Source of the DNA: CAYXVJ01 sp964558445
Lineage (GTDB): Bacteria > Bacillota > Clostridia > Saccharofermentanales > Fastidiosipilaceae
Length of the DNA stretch: 64,000 nt
Assembly (NCBI GenBank): GCA_964558445.1
Contig: CAZLEA010000003.1
Location: 42,560 to 106,559 of the forward strand
Reading direction: 5' to 3'
The notes below the pieces were generated by a model that worked only from the letters and a program-made list of their open reading frames with translations, searched no databases and was not told the DNA's origin. Within the stretch, counting starts at the first letter, position 1; every line of letters starts with the position of its first letter. Of the stretch, positions 43,940 through 53,162 are shown piece after piece. Both the position numbers and the translations under genes were made by a program.

Positions 43940-45043
43940 ATGCCTGAAGTAGTCGGTGTTCGCTTCCATGGTGTCGGCAAGGCTTACGATTTTGAGCTTA
44001 GAGGCTTGAGTGTAGAGCCCGGCGATATGGTGGTCGTTGAGACGAAGAAGGGATTGCAGCTTGGCTTCTGTGCGGATAGCGGTAAGTATCGTGAGGAGAG
44101 ACATCTCTTCGGACACTTGCTTCCGATCCTGCGCATAGCAAGCGACGAGGATGTCGCGAGGTATGAGGCCAATACGGAAGACGAACGTGAAGCGTTTCGC
44201 GTTTGTCGTACCAAGATCGAGGAGTTCGGCTTGGACATGAATCTGGTCGATGCGGAGTATACCCTGGATCGCCAGAAATTATTGTTTTATTTTACCGCCG
44301 ATGATCGGGTAGATTTCAGACACATCGTGCGAGAGCTTGCCGCAATCTTCCGTTGCCGTATCGAGCTTCGCCAGATCGGTGTTCGAGATGAGGCCATGAT
44401 GAGCGGCGGAGTCGGTATCTGCGGTAGAGAATTCTGTTGCTCTTCTTGGCTCGATACCTTCGTGCCGGTTTCGGTTCGGATGGCCAAGACACAGAGTCTG
44501 TCGATGAACCCGACCAAGATCTCGGGATCTTGCGGTCGCCTCATGTGCTGTTTGAAGTACGAACAAGATCAGTATGTCGAAACGAAGCGGATCGCCCCGC
44601 GTACCGGATCGATCGTTGTGACGCCGCGCGGCCGGGCATCTGTATTGGATGTCAATTTACTGACTGAGGCTGTCACAGTTCGCTTGGAGGGTGATGAGTC
44701 CGATGACTTGTATCGCTATCAGATCGATGAACTCGATTACAACAAACCGAGTCGCAAGAAGCAACCTGGCGTGCAGCCCAGAGAGGGTGTCCAGGCGCGA
44801 AGTGAGCGAGGGGGAGAGGAGACTGCTTCTTCTTGCTGTTCGTCCGGCTGTAAATCCGGATGTAAGCCCGAGGCTAAGAGTTTGTCGGATGACGACGAGA
44901 CGACGGTAGTCGCCACGAGTTTGCCGACTCCCAAGAACGCTCCTCCTGAAGCGAAGCCTCGTAAGCAGAGGCGTATCGGCAGACCGGCCAAGCCCGGCTT
45001 CATCCCGCATATGATCAAGCCCGAGGACTTACCGACCGAATAA
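43940..45043 (+). CDS. ricT: RicT (YaaT), PSP1-domain regulator of RNase Y
   Basis: 367 residues from the ATG at 43940, after AAGGAG; the frame extends 28 codons upstream without a ribosome site. The PSP1 domain covers about residues 1-240: VGVRFHGVGKAYDFE, LLFYFTADDRVDFR, RIELRQIGVRDEA, GGVGICGREFCCSSWL, KISGSCGRLMCCLKYE. Those cysteines bind iron-sulfur in the RicAFT complex of Bacillus. The C-terminal 110 residues are disordered and include a second cysteine cluster (SSCCSSGCKSGCKPE) and a basic end (KPRKQRRIGRPAKPG). RicA and RicF are not in the window. Confidence 0.94.
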   Translation: MPEVVGVRFHGVGKAYDFELRGLSVEPGDMVVVETKKGLQLGFCADSGKYREERHLFGHLLPILRIASDEDVARYEANTEDEREAFRVCRTKIEEFGLDMNLVDAEYTLDRQKLLFYFTADDRVDFRHIVRELAAIFRCRIELRQIGVRDEAMMSGGVGICGREFCCSSWLDTFVPVSVRMAKTQSLSMNPTKISGSCGRLMCCLKYEQDQYVETKRIAPRTGSIVVTPRGRASVLDVNLLTEAVTVRLEGDESDDLYRYQIDELDYNKPSRKKQPGVQPREGVQARSERGGEETASSCCSSGCKSGCKPEAKSLSDDDETTVVATSLPTPKNAPPEAKPRKQRRIGRPAKPGFIPHMIKPEDLPTE

Positions 45044-45070
45044 TCGGCCGAGTGCCGTATTGGGAGCCTT

Positions 45071-45955
45071 ATGACGAATGACGCCATGTTAAATGACGAA
45101 GTATTAGCTGTGCCCCTCTATCCGGATGAGAGCGTGGAAGACTTGCAGCGACAAGGGCTGCGCATCATCCAGAAGAAGGATGGGTTTCGTTTTGGCGAGG
45201 ATGCCGTACTCTTGGCACATGGTGTCCATCGCTTATGGGACGCGACACAGAGAGGCGCTTGTTCCTTCGTGGAATTCGGCTCCCACTGCGGTGTCGTGTC
45301 TATTTTGTTTGCCGCTCTCTCGGAGGGGGCAACAGGCATCGGTCTCGAATTGGCTTCGCGCCAAGTCGACGTGATGCAGCGCAACATCGTACTCAATCGG
45401 CAGGAATCACGCCTATCTGCATCGCAAGTTGATGTGGCGAAGCTTGCGGATGGAACACTTATGCTGCCGGCGGGGATTAGAGCTTCGAGCTACGACTTCG
45501 TGATCGCAAATCCGCCGTATGGTCTGTATCATGCCGCTCCAGAAGCGCATGACGATATCGATGCCATCGAACGAGAGCGCCTGATCGCGCGTTTCGAGGT
45601 CGCGATCACGTTCGAACAGATGGCGAGAGCTGCGGCTAAGCTCCTTAGAAGCAGAGGTCGCTTCGTCTTCATCCATCGAACGGATCGCTTGCCAGAGCTC
45701 TTCTCGGGATTGGAGAAGGCTAGACTTCGACCCAGTGAGATGACCTTGATCTCGTCTCGCCGAGATACATCACCCGGCCTCGTACTCATCGCTGCGGTCA
45801 AGGACGGGCGGATTGGCGGATTTCGGATTCATCCGCAATTACACGTGCGCGAAGCGGACAATTCCTATGCTCCCGGTATGCAAGCGATCTACGGCAATCC
45901 GCAGGTTCTCTCTTCGGAGGATCTGATGGAGGGGCTCGTGCGGGTAAATCTGTGA
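45071..45955 (+). CDS. trmN6: tRNA1(Val) A37 N6-methyltransferase (TrmN6/YabB)
   Basis: 294 residues. KKDGFRFGEDAVLLAHGV is the family opening, FVEFGSHCGVVSILFAA the SAM-binding loop, and DFVIANPPYGLYH the N6-adenine motif IV (NPPY). The C-terminal half follows the family (LRSRGRFVFIHRTDRLPELF). Likely target: A37 of tRNA-Val. Ribosome site GGGAG before the ATG. Confidence 0.93.
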   Translation: MTNDAMLNDEVLAVPLYPDESVEDLQRQGLRIIQKKDGFRFGEDAVLLAHGVHRLWDATQRGACSFVEFGSHCGVVSILFAALSEGATGIGLELASRQVDVMQRNIVLNRQESRLSASQVDVAKLADGTLMLPAGIRASSYDFVIANPPYGLYHAAPEAHDDIDAIERERLIARFEVAITFEQMARAAAKLLRSRGRFVFIHRTDRLPELFSGLEKARLRPSEMTLISSRRDTSPGLVLIAAVKDGRIGGFRIHPQLHVREADNSYAPGMQAIYGNPQVLSSEDLMEGLVRVNL

Positions 45956-46003
45956 TCGAAGTAGCGCCGCCGATTTAATTGATTCGTGAGAGAGGTAGAT
46001 TTA

Positions 46004-46909
46004 TTGGAACAAGTAGGACGAAACAATGCGATCGAAGCCGACGCTTGTCTCTATATCGTAGGTATGCCGCTTGGAAACGTGGGCGACTTATCACCCAGAG
46101 CCCGTGAAGTGCTGGCAGCAGTAGATTGCATCGCTTGCGAGGATACGCGCGTGACGTCTCTTCTGTTGAGCCAAGTCGGTATCAAGCAGCGCTTATTGAG
46201 CTACCATGAACATAATCTGGCCAAACGCGGACCCGAACTGCTCGAGCGACTTAGGCGAGGGGAGCGCTTGGCGCTTGTCAGCGATGCCGGTATGCCGGCG
46301 ATCTCAGACCCCGGCGAGAAGCTCGTAGCACTGGTTGCAGAAGCCCGGATTCCGATCTGTTCGGTGCCGGGACCTACGGCGGCTATGACTTGTCTGGCGG
46401 CTTCCGGTTTGGATAGCAGGCAGTTCTATTTCGAGGGATTCTTGGCTACCAAAGGGCGAGACAGGCAGAGTGCGCTAGCCCGCATCGCTTCATCCGAAGC
46501 GACGGTGATCCTCTACGAGGCACCGCACAGGATGGAGAAGACACTTGCGGATTTGGTGGCCGGTGGGCTCGGCGATCGGCGCATGGTCGCCGGGCGAGAA
46601 ATAACGAAGCGTTATGAAGAGTACTTGCGCATGGAGGTTGAGGATCTCCTGGATCATCTAAGAGTGGTCGGCAGTCGCGGTGAGTTCACCTTGATTCTGG
46701 AAGGACTTGCGGCATACAGATTACGCCGCGGCGATACGGCTGAAACTGCTACGGAAATGTCGGAGATCGAACTTCGTACCGAGATCAAGGCCGCGCTGGA
46801 AGCGGGGGCAAGTCAGAAGACTCTGCTCGCTTCCTTGATAAACGAACATGGGTACAAGAAGAACCGGGCATACGATCTGATTTTGTCTGTGAAGGATGAA
46901 ATGCTTTAG
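46004..46909 (+). CDS. rsmI: 16S rRNA 2'-O-ribose C1402 methyltransferase RsmI
   Basis: 301 residues from the TTG at 46004, seven bases after AGAGAGGT; a GTG at 45986 overlaps that site. Tetrapyrrole-methylase fold: LYIVGMPLGNVGDLSPRA, CEDTRVTSLLLSQ, SYHEHNLAKR, LVSDAGMPAISDPG, VPGPTAAMTCLAASGL, ILYEAPHRMEKTL. It methylates C1402 of 16S rRNA. Last gene of the tmk run. Confidence 0.95.
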   Translation: MEQVGRNNAIEADACLYIVGMPLGNVGDLSPRAREVLAAVDCIACEDTRVTSLLLSQVGIKQRLLSYHEHNLAKRGPELLERLRRGERLALVSDAGMPAISDPGEKLVALVAEARIPICSVPGPTAAMTCLAASGLDSRQFYFEGFLATKGRDRQSALARIASSEATVILYEAPHRMEKTLADLVAGGLGDRRMVAGREITKRYEEYLRMEVEDLLDHLRVVGSRGEFTLILEGLAAYRLRRGDTAETATEMSEIELRTEIKAALEAGASQKTLLASLINEHGYKKNRAYDLILSVKDEML

Positions 46910-46910
46910 G

Positions 46911-46916
46911 TATAAT
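46911..46916 (+). promoter_or_regulatory. Possible -10 element of the YfhO-type gene
   Basis: TATAAT two bases after the rsmI stop. No -35 at 16-18 bases. If used, transcription starts near 46924, which would make the ATG there leaderless and favours the TTG at 46948. Confidence 0.35.
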
Positions 46917-46947
46917 AGGCCCAATGCTGAGGACGGAGGATAGTTTT

Positions 46948-49900
46948 TTGCAATCCAAGAATAAACGAATCAAACGTAGACGAGACAAGTCAGAGGCCGT
47001 GCATGAAGCGGCCCATGAGGCAAACGAGGTCAGACAGCCGGGATCACGACGCAAGCGAGGCGGCATCACTCCGATAGGTAGGGAGAATCGCGCATCGCAA
47101 GATCTGGCTATGATTGAGAAGCGCGAGAGGCAGCGCCTCATGAAGCGAAGTCGTCGTATGCAGCGCTCAGGCTTACCGATGACACCCGGACGCGTATTGT
47201 TCATGTCGTTTTTTGTGCCGTTTATGCTGATGGCGATCGCCTTCGGTGCGCAGGGCATGTGGCCGGTGCGAGACACCACGCCGCTTACCATAGACTTGTA
47301 TCATCAGTATGCACCGTTCTTAGCCGAGCTTAGGACGAAGATGTTGAATCTGGAGTCCCCCTTCTATTCGTGGAATGGTGGGCTCGGTATGAATTTCTAT
47401 GCCCTGATGGCCTACTATCTGGCGTCACCGCTCAATCTCTTGATGCTGTTGTTCCCGCCGCGTTTCCTGAGTGAAGCAGTCACGGTGCTGACGCTGCTCA
47501 AGATCGGTCTGATTGGCCTGACATCGTCTTATATGCTTCGCGAAGCCTTCTCACCGTACGGGAGCAGAACCGTCGCAGCCAAGGAGCCGAAGCAGGTGAC
47601 TTACGGATCCGAGACGGGTACGGATTGGGCGCAGATTCTGATGAGTACGGCGTTTGCCCTATCCGGCTTCATGCTGGCGTATTCATGGGACATTATGTGG
47701 CTGGACTCGATCGTGATGCTTCCACTGATTGTCACGGGGCTTTACCGCTTGATCAAAGATGGGCGCTTCGTTCTCTATGTCGTAAGCTTGGCGCTCGCCA
47801 TCGTCTTCAACTACTATATTGCGATTTTTGTCTGTTTGTTTACGGGGCTCTACTTCTTCGTCCTCTTCGTCACGGTTTCGCCGGATGTCGATCGCTTCCG
47901 CTTGAATAAGCCGGCCTTCTTCTTGGCCCGCTTATCTCGCTTCACCTTCGCCTCGATTCTGGGTGGACTTCTCTCTGCCTTCCTCTCGGTTCCGACCTAT
48001 CTGGCGCTGCAGATTACCTCTGCGACGGACGATGCGTTCCCGACCACATGGCGCCTCGGTTTCGATTTCTTCGAGTTTATCGCGAGGCATCTGATCGATA
48101 TGGAACCCAAGATAAGGAGCGGTCTGCCGAATATCTACGTGGGTTTGGCGGTCTTCATCTTGGTGCCGGTCTATCTGATGACGAAGCATATCCGCCTGAG
48201 CGAGAAGCTTGCCCATCTGGCTATCCTCGCCTTCTTATATGTCAGTTTCAACTCGAATATGCTCAATTTCATCTGGCACGGTATGCACTATCCGAATCAG
48301 CTCCCACATCGCTTTGCCTTCGTTTACTCCTTTGTCTTGATTATTATGATGTACAGGGCGTTCTCGGGGCTCAGAGACATGTCGGCTGTTCAACTGGCAA
48401 TCGGTCCCATCGTGGGTATTCTCTATATCGTGATGGCAGAACGGTTGATACCGGAGGAGGTCGATCACGAGACGGCTATGGTCTCCGTGCTCTTCTTGAT
48501 TCTCCTGACGGCTGCGATCTCGCTTGTACGAAACAAGGAGCGAAGCTTCCGCTTCATGATGCAAGCACTTACGGTAGTGATGATACTTGAGATCATGGTC
48601 AACAGTATCGTGACGATTACGACGATCCACATCAACGAGAGTTATACGCGTCGCAGCACCTTCAACGGTGACTTCGACGAGGTCCGGGCGGAATTGGCCA
48701 TAATCGAGGAGCTGGAGGGGAAGAACAGCTTCTATCGAACGGAGCTGATTCAGCAGAAGACGACGAATAGCCCTGCGCTCTATGGGTACAAGGGTTTCAC
48801 GATCTTCTCGTCGACGAGCTACGAGGACACGGCCAAGCTTATGCGGAGGCTCGGCTACCACGGCAATAACATCAACTCTTATAAATACACGTCGTCGACC
48901 CCGCTTCTCAATTCGATCTTCGGTATCGAATATCTGATAAATAAGGATGCTGCGATCCGCGATCCCCTCCTCGAGGATTTGGGGACGGATAGCAGCTTGT
49001 ATAGCTACCGCAACCCCTACGCCTTGTCGCCAGGCTTCATGGTATCAAGCGATATTCTGAATTGGAATGTGACGAGCGGGACCCCCTTCCAGATCCAAAA
49101 CGATTTCGTTGCTAAGGCAAGCGGGCATGACAGCCTCTTCGAAGGCATGGAGATAGAGACCGAGTCGGCGATCAACATGAACGATGACAACGGGACAGCC
49201 AAGAACGGCTTCGCCTATCTCCCCGTGAAGAATGAGGAGAGCTCGGAGATCACGCTTGTGATCAGAAACGAAGAGAGCAGACATCTGTTCTTCCATGTCG
49301 ATACCGTATTCAGTATGAGCGTCAACGCGGTGGTGGATAGCGGGAGTACGGATCCGGATGTGAACAGCACCGTCTTCGAGGAGACGAGAAGCATCAATAA
49401 GCCTGAGCTCTTCGATATGGGTTTCGTCGAAGCAGGGGAGACCGTCCGTATTCGTGTCAATATCGATGAGGACAAGGGCGGACGCTTCAAGATAGCAGCC
49501 GCTTCACTGAACCAAGATGCCTACATCAACGCGATGACGGAACTGGAGACCGGTAATCTCGTTATAACAAATTATAATTCTCGTATGCTAAGCGGGCAGG
49601 TGGAAGCCTCGGACGATGGCATACTCTTCTTATCGATCCCGTATGATGAGTACTGGCAGGCAGATGTGGACGGTGAGGCTGTTTCGCTTGTCCGCGTGGC
49701 CGATGGCTTGAGTGGCGTTCCGCTTACGGCAGGAACACATAACGTGACGCTGACCTATACGCCGCCCGCCTTCTGGATCGGCGTGCTGATTTCGCTTCTG
49801 GCACTAGTGGTCTTGCTCCTATGGCTTCTGATTTGGCGTAGTCGGGCAGGCAAACGATTCACCAGAGACAAGCAGATTGTGCTCGCACTCGAGCAGCGCC

Positions 49901-50166
49901 AATTGCTGGAGATGAGGGCTCGGGCAGGTGATGTGCCGGAGTCGATGCCGACACGTAAACGCCGTTCGGAACCGAGTGGCATACGTACGACGCCGCTGCC
50001 TGAGAAACCGGAGAGCCTTGAGGAGAGTGTAGTTCAGGCTCAGAGTGCCAAGGAGGCTGCTGCAGAGATGATCGCTTATCATGAGCGAGAGCAAGCGTTG
50101 GCCAGGGAAGAGAGCCAAGCGGCAGAGCCCGAGGAGGCCGAGGCCGATACGACGAAGGAAGCATAA
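46948..50166 (+). CDS. YfhO-family multi-pass membrane protein
   Basis: 1072 residues from the TTG at 46948, seven bases after GGAGGA (46935-46940). A basic cytoplasmic N-terminus (about 80 residues) precedes some 13 membrane helices (residues 90-560), starting with the YfhO block: PVRDTTPLTIDLYHQYAPFLAEL and SWNGGLGMNFYALMAYYLASPLN. A large extracytoplasmic domain (about 565-940, YWQADVDGEAV and LSGVPLTAGTHNVTLTY near its end) is followed by one more helix and a charged cytoplasmic tail. Members are GT-C-type proteins that decorate lipoteichoic or other envelope glycans; the substrate here is unknown. Not in an operon with glycan genes. Confidence 0.9.
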   Translation: MQSKNKRIKRRRDKSEAVHEAAHEANEVRQPGSRRKRGGITPIGRENRASQDLAMIEKRERQRLMKRSRRMQRSGLPMTPGRVLFMSFFVPFMLMAIAFGAQGMWPVRDTTPLTIDLYHQYAPFLAELRTKMLNLESPFYSWNGGLGMNFYALMAYYLASPLNLLMLLFPPRFLSEAVTVLTLLKIGLIGLTSSYMLREAFSPYGSRTVAAKEPKQVTYGSETGTDWAQILMSTAFALSGFMLAYSWDIMWLDSIVMLPLIVTGLYRLIKDGRFVLYVVSLALAIVFNYYIAIFVCLFTGLYFFVLFVTVSPDVDRFRLNKPAFFLARLSRFTFASILGGLLSAFLSVPTYLALQITSATDDAFPTTWRLGFDFFEFIARHLIDMEPKIRSGLPNIYVGLAVFILVPVYLMTKHIRLSEKLAHLAILAFLYVSFNSNMLNFIWHGMHYPNQLPHRFAFVYSFVLIIMMYRAFSGLRDMSAVQLAIGPIVGILYIVMAERLIPEEVDHETAMVSVLFLILLTAAISLVRNKERSFRFMMQALTVVMILEIMVNSIVTITTIHINESYTRRSTFNGDFDEVRAELAIIEELEGKNSFYRTELIQQKTTNSPALYGYKGFTIFSSTSYEDTAKLMRRLGYHGNNINSYKYTSSTPLLNSIFGIEYLINKDAAIRDPLLEDLGTDSSLYSYRNPYALSPGFMVSSDILNWNVTSGTPFQIQNDFVAKASGHDSLFEGMEIETESAINMNDDNGTAKNGFAYLPVKNEESSEITLVIRNEESRHLFFHVDTVFSMSVNAVVDSGSTDPDVNSTVFEETRSINKPELFDMGFVEAGETVRIRVNIDEDKGGRFKIAAASLNQDAYINAMTELETGNLVITNYNSRMLSGQVEASDDGILFLSIPYDEYWQADVDGEAVSLVRVADGLSGVPLTAGTHNVTLTYTPPAFWIGVLISLLALVVLLLWLLIWRSRAGKRFTRDKQIVLALEQRQLLEMRARAGDVPESMPTRKRRSEPSGIRTTPLPEKPESLEESVVQAQSAKEAAAEMIAYHEREQALAREESQAAEPEEAEADTTKEA

Positions 50167-50251
50167 TCTCTTGCTTTTTGGCCAAAAATGGCGAATATCG
50201 TCGTAAATCGGCGAAAAACAGAGGAATATTCACGTAAATCGAAAAATGCCC

Positions 50252-50279
50252 TTGACAGCCCTCCCAAAGGTGCTAGAAT
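50252..50279 (+). promoter_or_regulatory. Promoter of rplM-rpsI
   Basis: Consensus TTGACA (50252-50257), 16-base spacer, and TAGAAT (50274-50279) with a TGC extension: a strong housekeeping promoter. Confidence 0.88.
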
Positions 50280-50308
50280 GAACAAGCATTTTATGAACGT
50301 ATGTCATT

Positions 50309-50339
50309 TGTCTGCTTGTGTAAGAAGAAATGGCAGACA
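50309..50339 (+). promoter_or_regulatory. L13 leader-like hairpin
   Basis: TGTCTGC (50309-50315) pairs with GCAGACA (50333-50339), placed a few bases before the ribosome site TTGGAGG of rplM. Position and shape fit the L13 leader known from Firmicutes, through which the L13 protein may repress its own operon. The assignment rests on location and pairing. Confidence 0.55.
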
Positions 50340-50358
50340 GTTATTGGAGGTATAGAAC

Positions 50359-50793
50359 ATGAGTACATATGTGGCGAAGGGTTCAGATATTGAGCGCGCC
50401 TGGTATGTGGTAGATGCAGCCGACAAGACGCTCGGCCGTCTCACAACAGAGATCGCAATGATCCTGATGGGTAAGAAGAAGCCCACTTACACCCCTTTCC
50501 TCGACACCGGTGACTTCGTGATCGTCGTCAACGCGGAGAAGGTTAAGGTTACAGGCAACAAGGCCCAAGATAAGATCTATGCTTATCACACCGGTTATCC
50601 GGGTGGCCTGAAGGAGACCAACTTCAACACCATGATTCAGAAGCGTCCGGAGCGCGTCATCGAGCTTGCCGTCAAGGGCATGCTGCCGAAGAATTCGCTT
50701 GGTCGTCAGATGATCAAGAAGCTCAAGGTCTATGCCGGTAGCGAGCATCCGCATGAAGCACAGCAGCCTGTCGTGCTGGATATCAAGGCGTAA
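50359..50793 (+). CDS. rplM: Ribosomal protein L13 (uL13)
   Basis: 144 residues, full length. RAWYVVDAADKTLGRLTTEIA, DTGDFVIVVNAEKVKVTGNK, YHTGYPGGLKETNF and AVKGMLPKNSLGRQM are diagnostic. Assembly protein of the 50S subunit. Followed by rpsI after 14 bases, the universal pair. Confidence 0.99.
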   Translation: MSTYVAKGSDIERAWYVVDAADKTLGRLTTEIAMILMGKKKPTYTPFLDTGDFVIVVNAEKVKVTGNKAQDKIYAYHTGYPGGLKETNFNTMIQKRPERVIELAVKGMLPKNSLGRQMIKKLKVYAGSEHPHEAQQPVVLDIKA

Positions 50794-50807
50794 GGGGAGG
50801 AATCTAA

Positions 50808-51215
50808 ATGTCTGCTAAGAGCGCAAAAGTTTATTTCTGGGGCACAGGCCGTCGTAAGAACGCCGTCGCCCGTGTTCGTCTCCTGCCCGGTAACGGCCAG
50901 ATCACCGTTAACGGTAAGGACATTGAAGAGTACTTCGGTCTTGAGACCTTGAAGCTCATCATCCGTCAGCCCCTCGTTCTGACCAACACACTCGACAAGT
51001 TCGATGTTCTGGTTAAGGTCGAAGGCGGCGGCCTCAGCGGCCAGGCCGGTGCAATCCGTCACGGTATTGCCCGCGCACTGAACGAAGCCGATACCGATAC
51101 CTATCGCGCCGACCTGAAGAAGGCCGGTTACCTCACACGCGACTCGCGTATGAAGGAGCGTAAGAAGTACGGTCTCAAGAAGGCTCGTAAGGCTTCGCAG
51201 TTCTCCAAGCGTTAA
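50808..51215 (+). CDS. rpsI: Ribosomal protein S9 (uS9)
   Basis: 135 residues. WGTGRRKNAVARVRLLPGNG, GGGLSGQAGAIRHGIARAL and the basic C-terminal tail ending KARKASQFSKR, which reaches the P-site tRNA. Ribosome site GGGGAGG. Confidence 0.99.
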   Translation: MSAKSAKVYFWGTGRRKNAVARVRLLPGNGQITVNGKDIEEYFGLETLKLIIRQPLVLTNTLDKFDVLVKVEGGGLSGQAGAIRHGIARALNEADTDTYRADLKKAGYLTRDSRMKERKKYGLKKARKASQFSKR

Positions 51216-51254
51216 TTCGTTCGGACGAGGCACATTTCTATATCGATCTATCGG

Positions 51255-51284
51255 AGGCGAGAGGCTTATGCTTTTCGCCTTTTG
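51255..51284 (+). terminator. Terminator of rplM-rpsI
   Basis: AGGCGA (51255-51260) pairs with TCGCCT (51275-51280), extended inward by weaker pairs, then TTTT. Confidence 0.72.
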
Positions 51285-51366
51285 CCTTGTTGCGAATTGG
51301 CAGAACGATTCGCGATACGTGTTACAATAGGCATAGATGTGCCCGAGGGGCCGATGCGAGGTAACG

Positions 51367-51819
51367 ATGAAACGGACAAGAGTGAAGCCGGGAGAGGCGA
51401 AGACGAAGAGACATTTCCTGGATTGCGAACCGGATGAGGATTGCGTCTTGCATGGCAATCGCAGCTTCGGTCAATCGCTTCGGATTGCCGCTTGGGGTTT
51501 TCGCCAAGCGGTTTATGATCGTAATTTCAAGATCCAATTATCTGCAGGTGCACTCGCATTGATTCTAGCAGGAATACTTCGCTTGGATGCGCTACGATTT
51601 GCAATCATTATTCTCAGCATTGCACTGGTCATCAGCTTGGAACTCATCAACACCGCTCTGGAGAAGAACGTGGATTTGGCCAGTCATGAGCACTATCATC
51701 CGCTTGCCAAGGCCGCCAAGGATATAGCGGCGGGTGCCGTCCTCTTCGCTTCCGTAGTTTCGATTGTGATCGGTCTCTTGATCTTGGGTCCGCCCTTGTG
51801 GCAATTATTGTTTGGATAA
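51367..51819 (+). CDS. dgkA: Diacylglycerol/undecaprenol kinase family protein
   Basis: 150 residues from the ATG at 51367. The DgkA domain spans about 40-150: RSFGQSLRIAAWGFRQAVYDRNFKIQ, then LVISLELINTALEKNVDL with the catalytic Glu-Asn-Glu-Asp pattern, and three membrane helices. A hydrophilic 38-residue N-terminal extension (MKRTRVKPGEAKTKRHFLD) is longer than usual. In Firmicutes such enzymes phosphorylate undecaprenol for cell-wall synthesis. It is closely followed by tsaE. Confidence 0.9.
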   Translation: MKRTRVKPGEAKTKRHFLDCEPDEDCVLHGNRSFGQSLRIAAWGFRQAVYDRNFKIQLSAGALALILAGILRLDALRFAIIILSIALVISLELINTALEKNVDLASHEHYHPLAKAAKDIAAGAVLFASVVSIVIGLLILGPPLWQLLFG

Positions 51820-51822
51820 TAT

Positions 51823-52428
51823 ATGCATATAGATTTACTCTCTTCAACTGAAGCAGCTACTGTCGCCCTCGGTCATTTGATCGGCTCGTCTATCGACGCG
51901 GCCGTTCTAACCCTGGACGGCGATCTCGGTGTCGGTAAGACCCACTTCGTAACAGGACTCGCCCAGGGGCTCGGGCATGGGGGAGCGGTTAGCAGTCCGA
52001 CCTTTGCCCTCGTGAGTGAATACGATGAGGGGGGTGCCAGATTCGCTCTCTACCATATGGATGCCTATCGACTGCCGGATGCCGATGCCTTCTTGGCTGC
52101 GGGCTTGGACGAGTACTTCAGCCTTGGGGGCGTCTGCGTAATTGAGTGGGCGGAGCTGGTTGAGGATGCGCTGCCCGAGGATTGTATCCGTATCCGGATC
52201 ACGCGCTTGGACGATCTGAGTGCAGGAGATGAAGTGCAGACGCCGGTTGTCGCAGATGAAGACGGTGTACAGCAGATTATTCTGCCGGAGGATCATGTGA
52301 AGCGCTTGATCCGAATCTGTTTGCCGGAGACGAAGGTCGGTACGCGGTTTGGGGAGACGCTTCTTGAGATGCTGCGAGAGAGCACGATCGATGGAATTCG
52401 CGAAGCGTATGAAGATGAGAAGAACTAG
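51823..52428 (+). CDS. tsaE: tRNA t6A synthesis ATPase TsaE
   Basis: 201 residues. VLTLDGDLGVGKTHFVTGLAQGL carries the P-loop; SSPTFALVSEY is the switch region; LYHMDAYRL and VCVIEWAELVEDAL complete the family pattern. TsaE supports threonylcarbamoyladenosine formation at A37 with TsaB and TsaD. The C-terminal 45 residues are an extension. There is no clear ribosome site; the start is three bases after the dgkA stop, so translational coupling is likely. tsaD is not in the window. Confidence 0.94.
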   Translation: MHIDLLSSTEAATVALGHLIGSSIDAAVLTLDGDLGVGKTHFVTGLAQGLGHGGAVSSPTFALVSEYDEGGARFALYHMDAYRLPDADAFLAAGLDEYFSLGGVCVIEWAELVEDALPEDCIRIRITRLDDLSAGDEVQTPVVADEDGVQQIILPEDHVKRLIRICLPETKVGTRFGETLLEMLRESTIDGIREAYEDEKN

Positions 52429-52440
52429 AGGGATTAGAAG

Positions 52441-53151
52441 ATGAAGATATTGGCTGTAGATACATCGGGTCCGATTTGCTCCGTTGCAGTGGGCGTTGAC
52501 GGACAAGTAGAAGCGACGATCGCGCTTGATCGCGGACGTACGCACTCAACGCAGGTTCTACCGGCCATTGATGCCATCTTAGAGATGGCAGGTCTTAAGC
52601 TCATGGATCTGGATATGCTGGCCGTAACGGTCGGTCCCGGTTCGTTTACCGGGATTCGTATCGGCATCGCGACGGTGCAGGGGATCGCTGTTGCAGCCGG
52701 ATTGCCTGTTGTGCCGCTCTCTTCGCTTGCTGTGATGGCCGAAGCCGCACACCAAATGGGGATGGCCTCAATGCCACTCATCGATGCGAGGCATCAGAGG
52801 GCGTTTGGCGGTTTGTATAGCGGGGAGGGGTGCCTCTTGGCAGAGGATCTTGTGAGCCTTGGCGAATGGGCCGATAGGATCCTGGTGATGGCGCCACGCC
52901 CCGAGCGTATCTTGCTTAGCGGTGATGCTGCGGATGAAGCGATTCGTCTCGATGTACTTGGTGATAAACTTCGGGCTGCCGGTATCGAGTTATATCAATC
53001 GGGTTTGAAGGCGCCCATGGCTGCAGATGCAGTCCGTTTGGCTTGGCGCATACTGGATCAAGATCCGAATGCGGCCATCGACCCGGCGAGGCTCGAACCC
53101 TCTTACCTCAGCTTGACCTCGGCGGAGAAACAGCTCGGCATTGAAGTTTAG
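52441..53151 (+). CDS. tsaB: tRNA t6A synthesis protein TsaB
   Basis: 236 residues. ILAVDTSGPICSVAVG, RTHSTQVLPAIDAIL and TVGPGSFTGIRIGIATVQGIA are the ASKHA-fold TsaB signature. It is the non-catalytic partner of TsaD. Ribosome site AGAGGGA; rimI follows after 11 bases. Confidence 0.96.
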   Translation: MKILAVDTSGPICSVAVGVDGQVEATIALDRGRTHSTQVLPAIDAILEMAGLKLMDLDMLAVTVGPGSFTGIRIGIATVQGIAVAAGLPVVPLSSLAVMAEAAHQMGMASMPLIDARHQRAFGGLYSGEGCLLAEDLVSLGEWADRILVMAPRPERILLSGDAADEAIRLDVLGDKLRAAGIELYQSGLKAPMAADAVRLAWRILDQDPNAAIDPARLEPSYLSLTSAEKQLGIEV

Positions 53152-53162
53152 GTGTAACTAGA

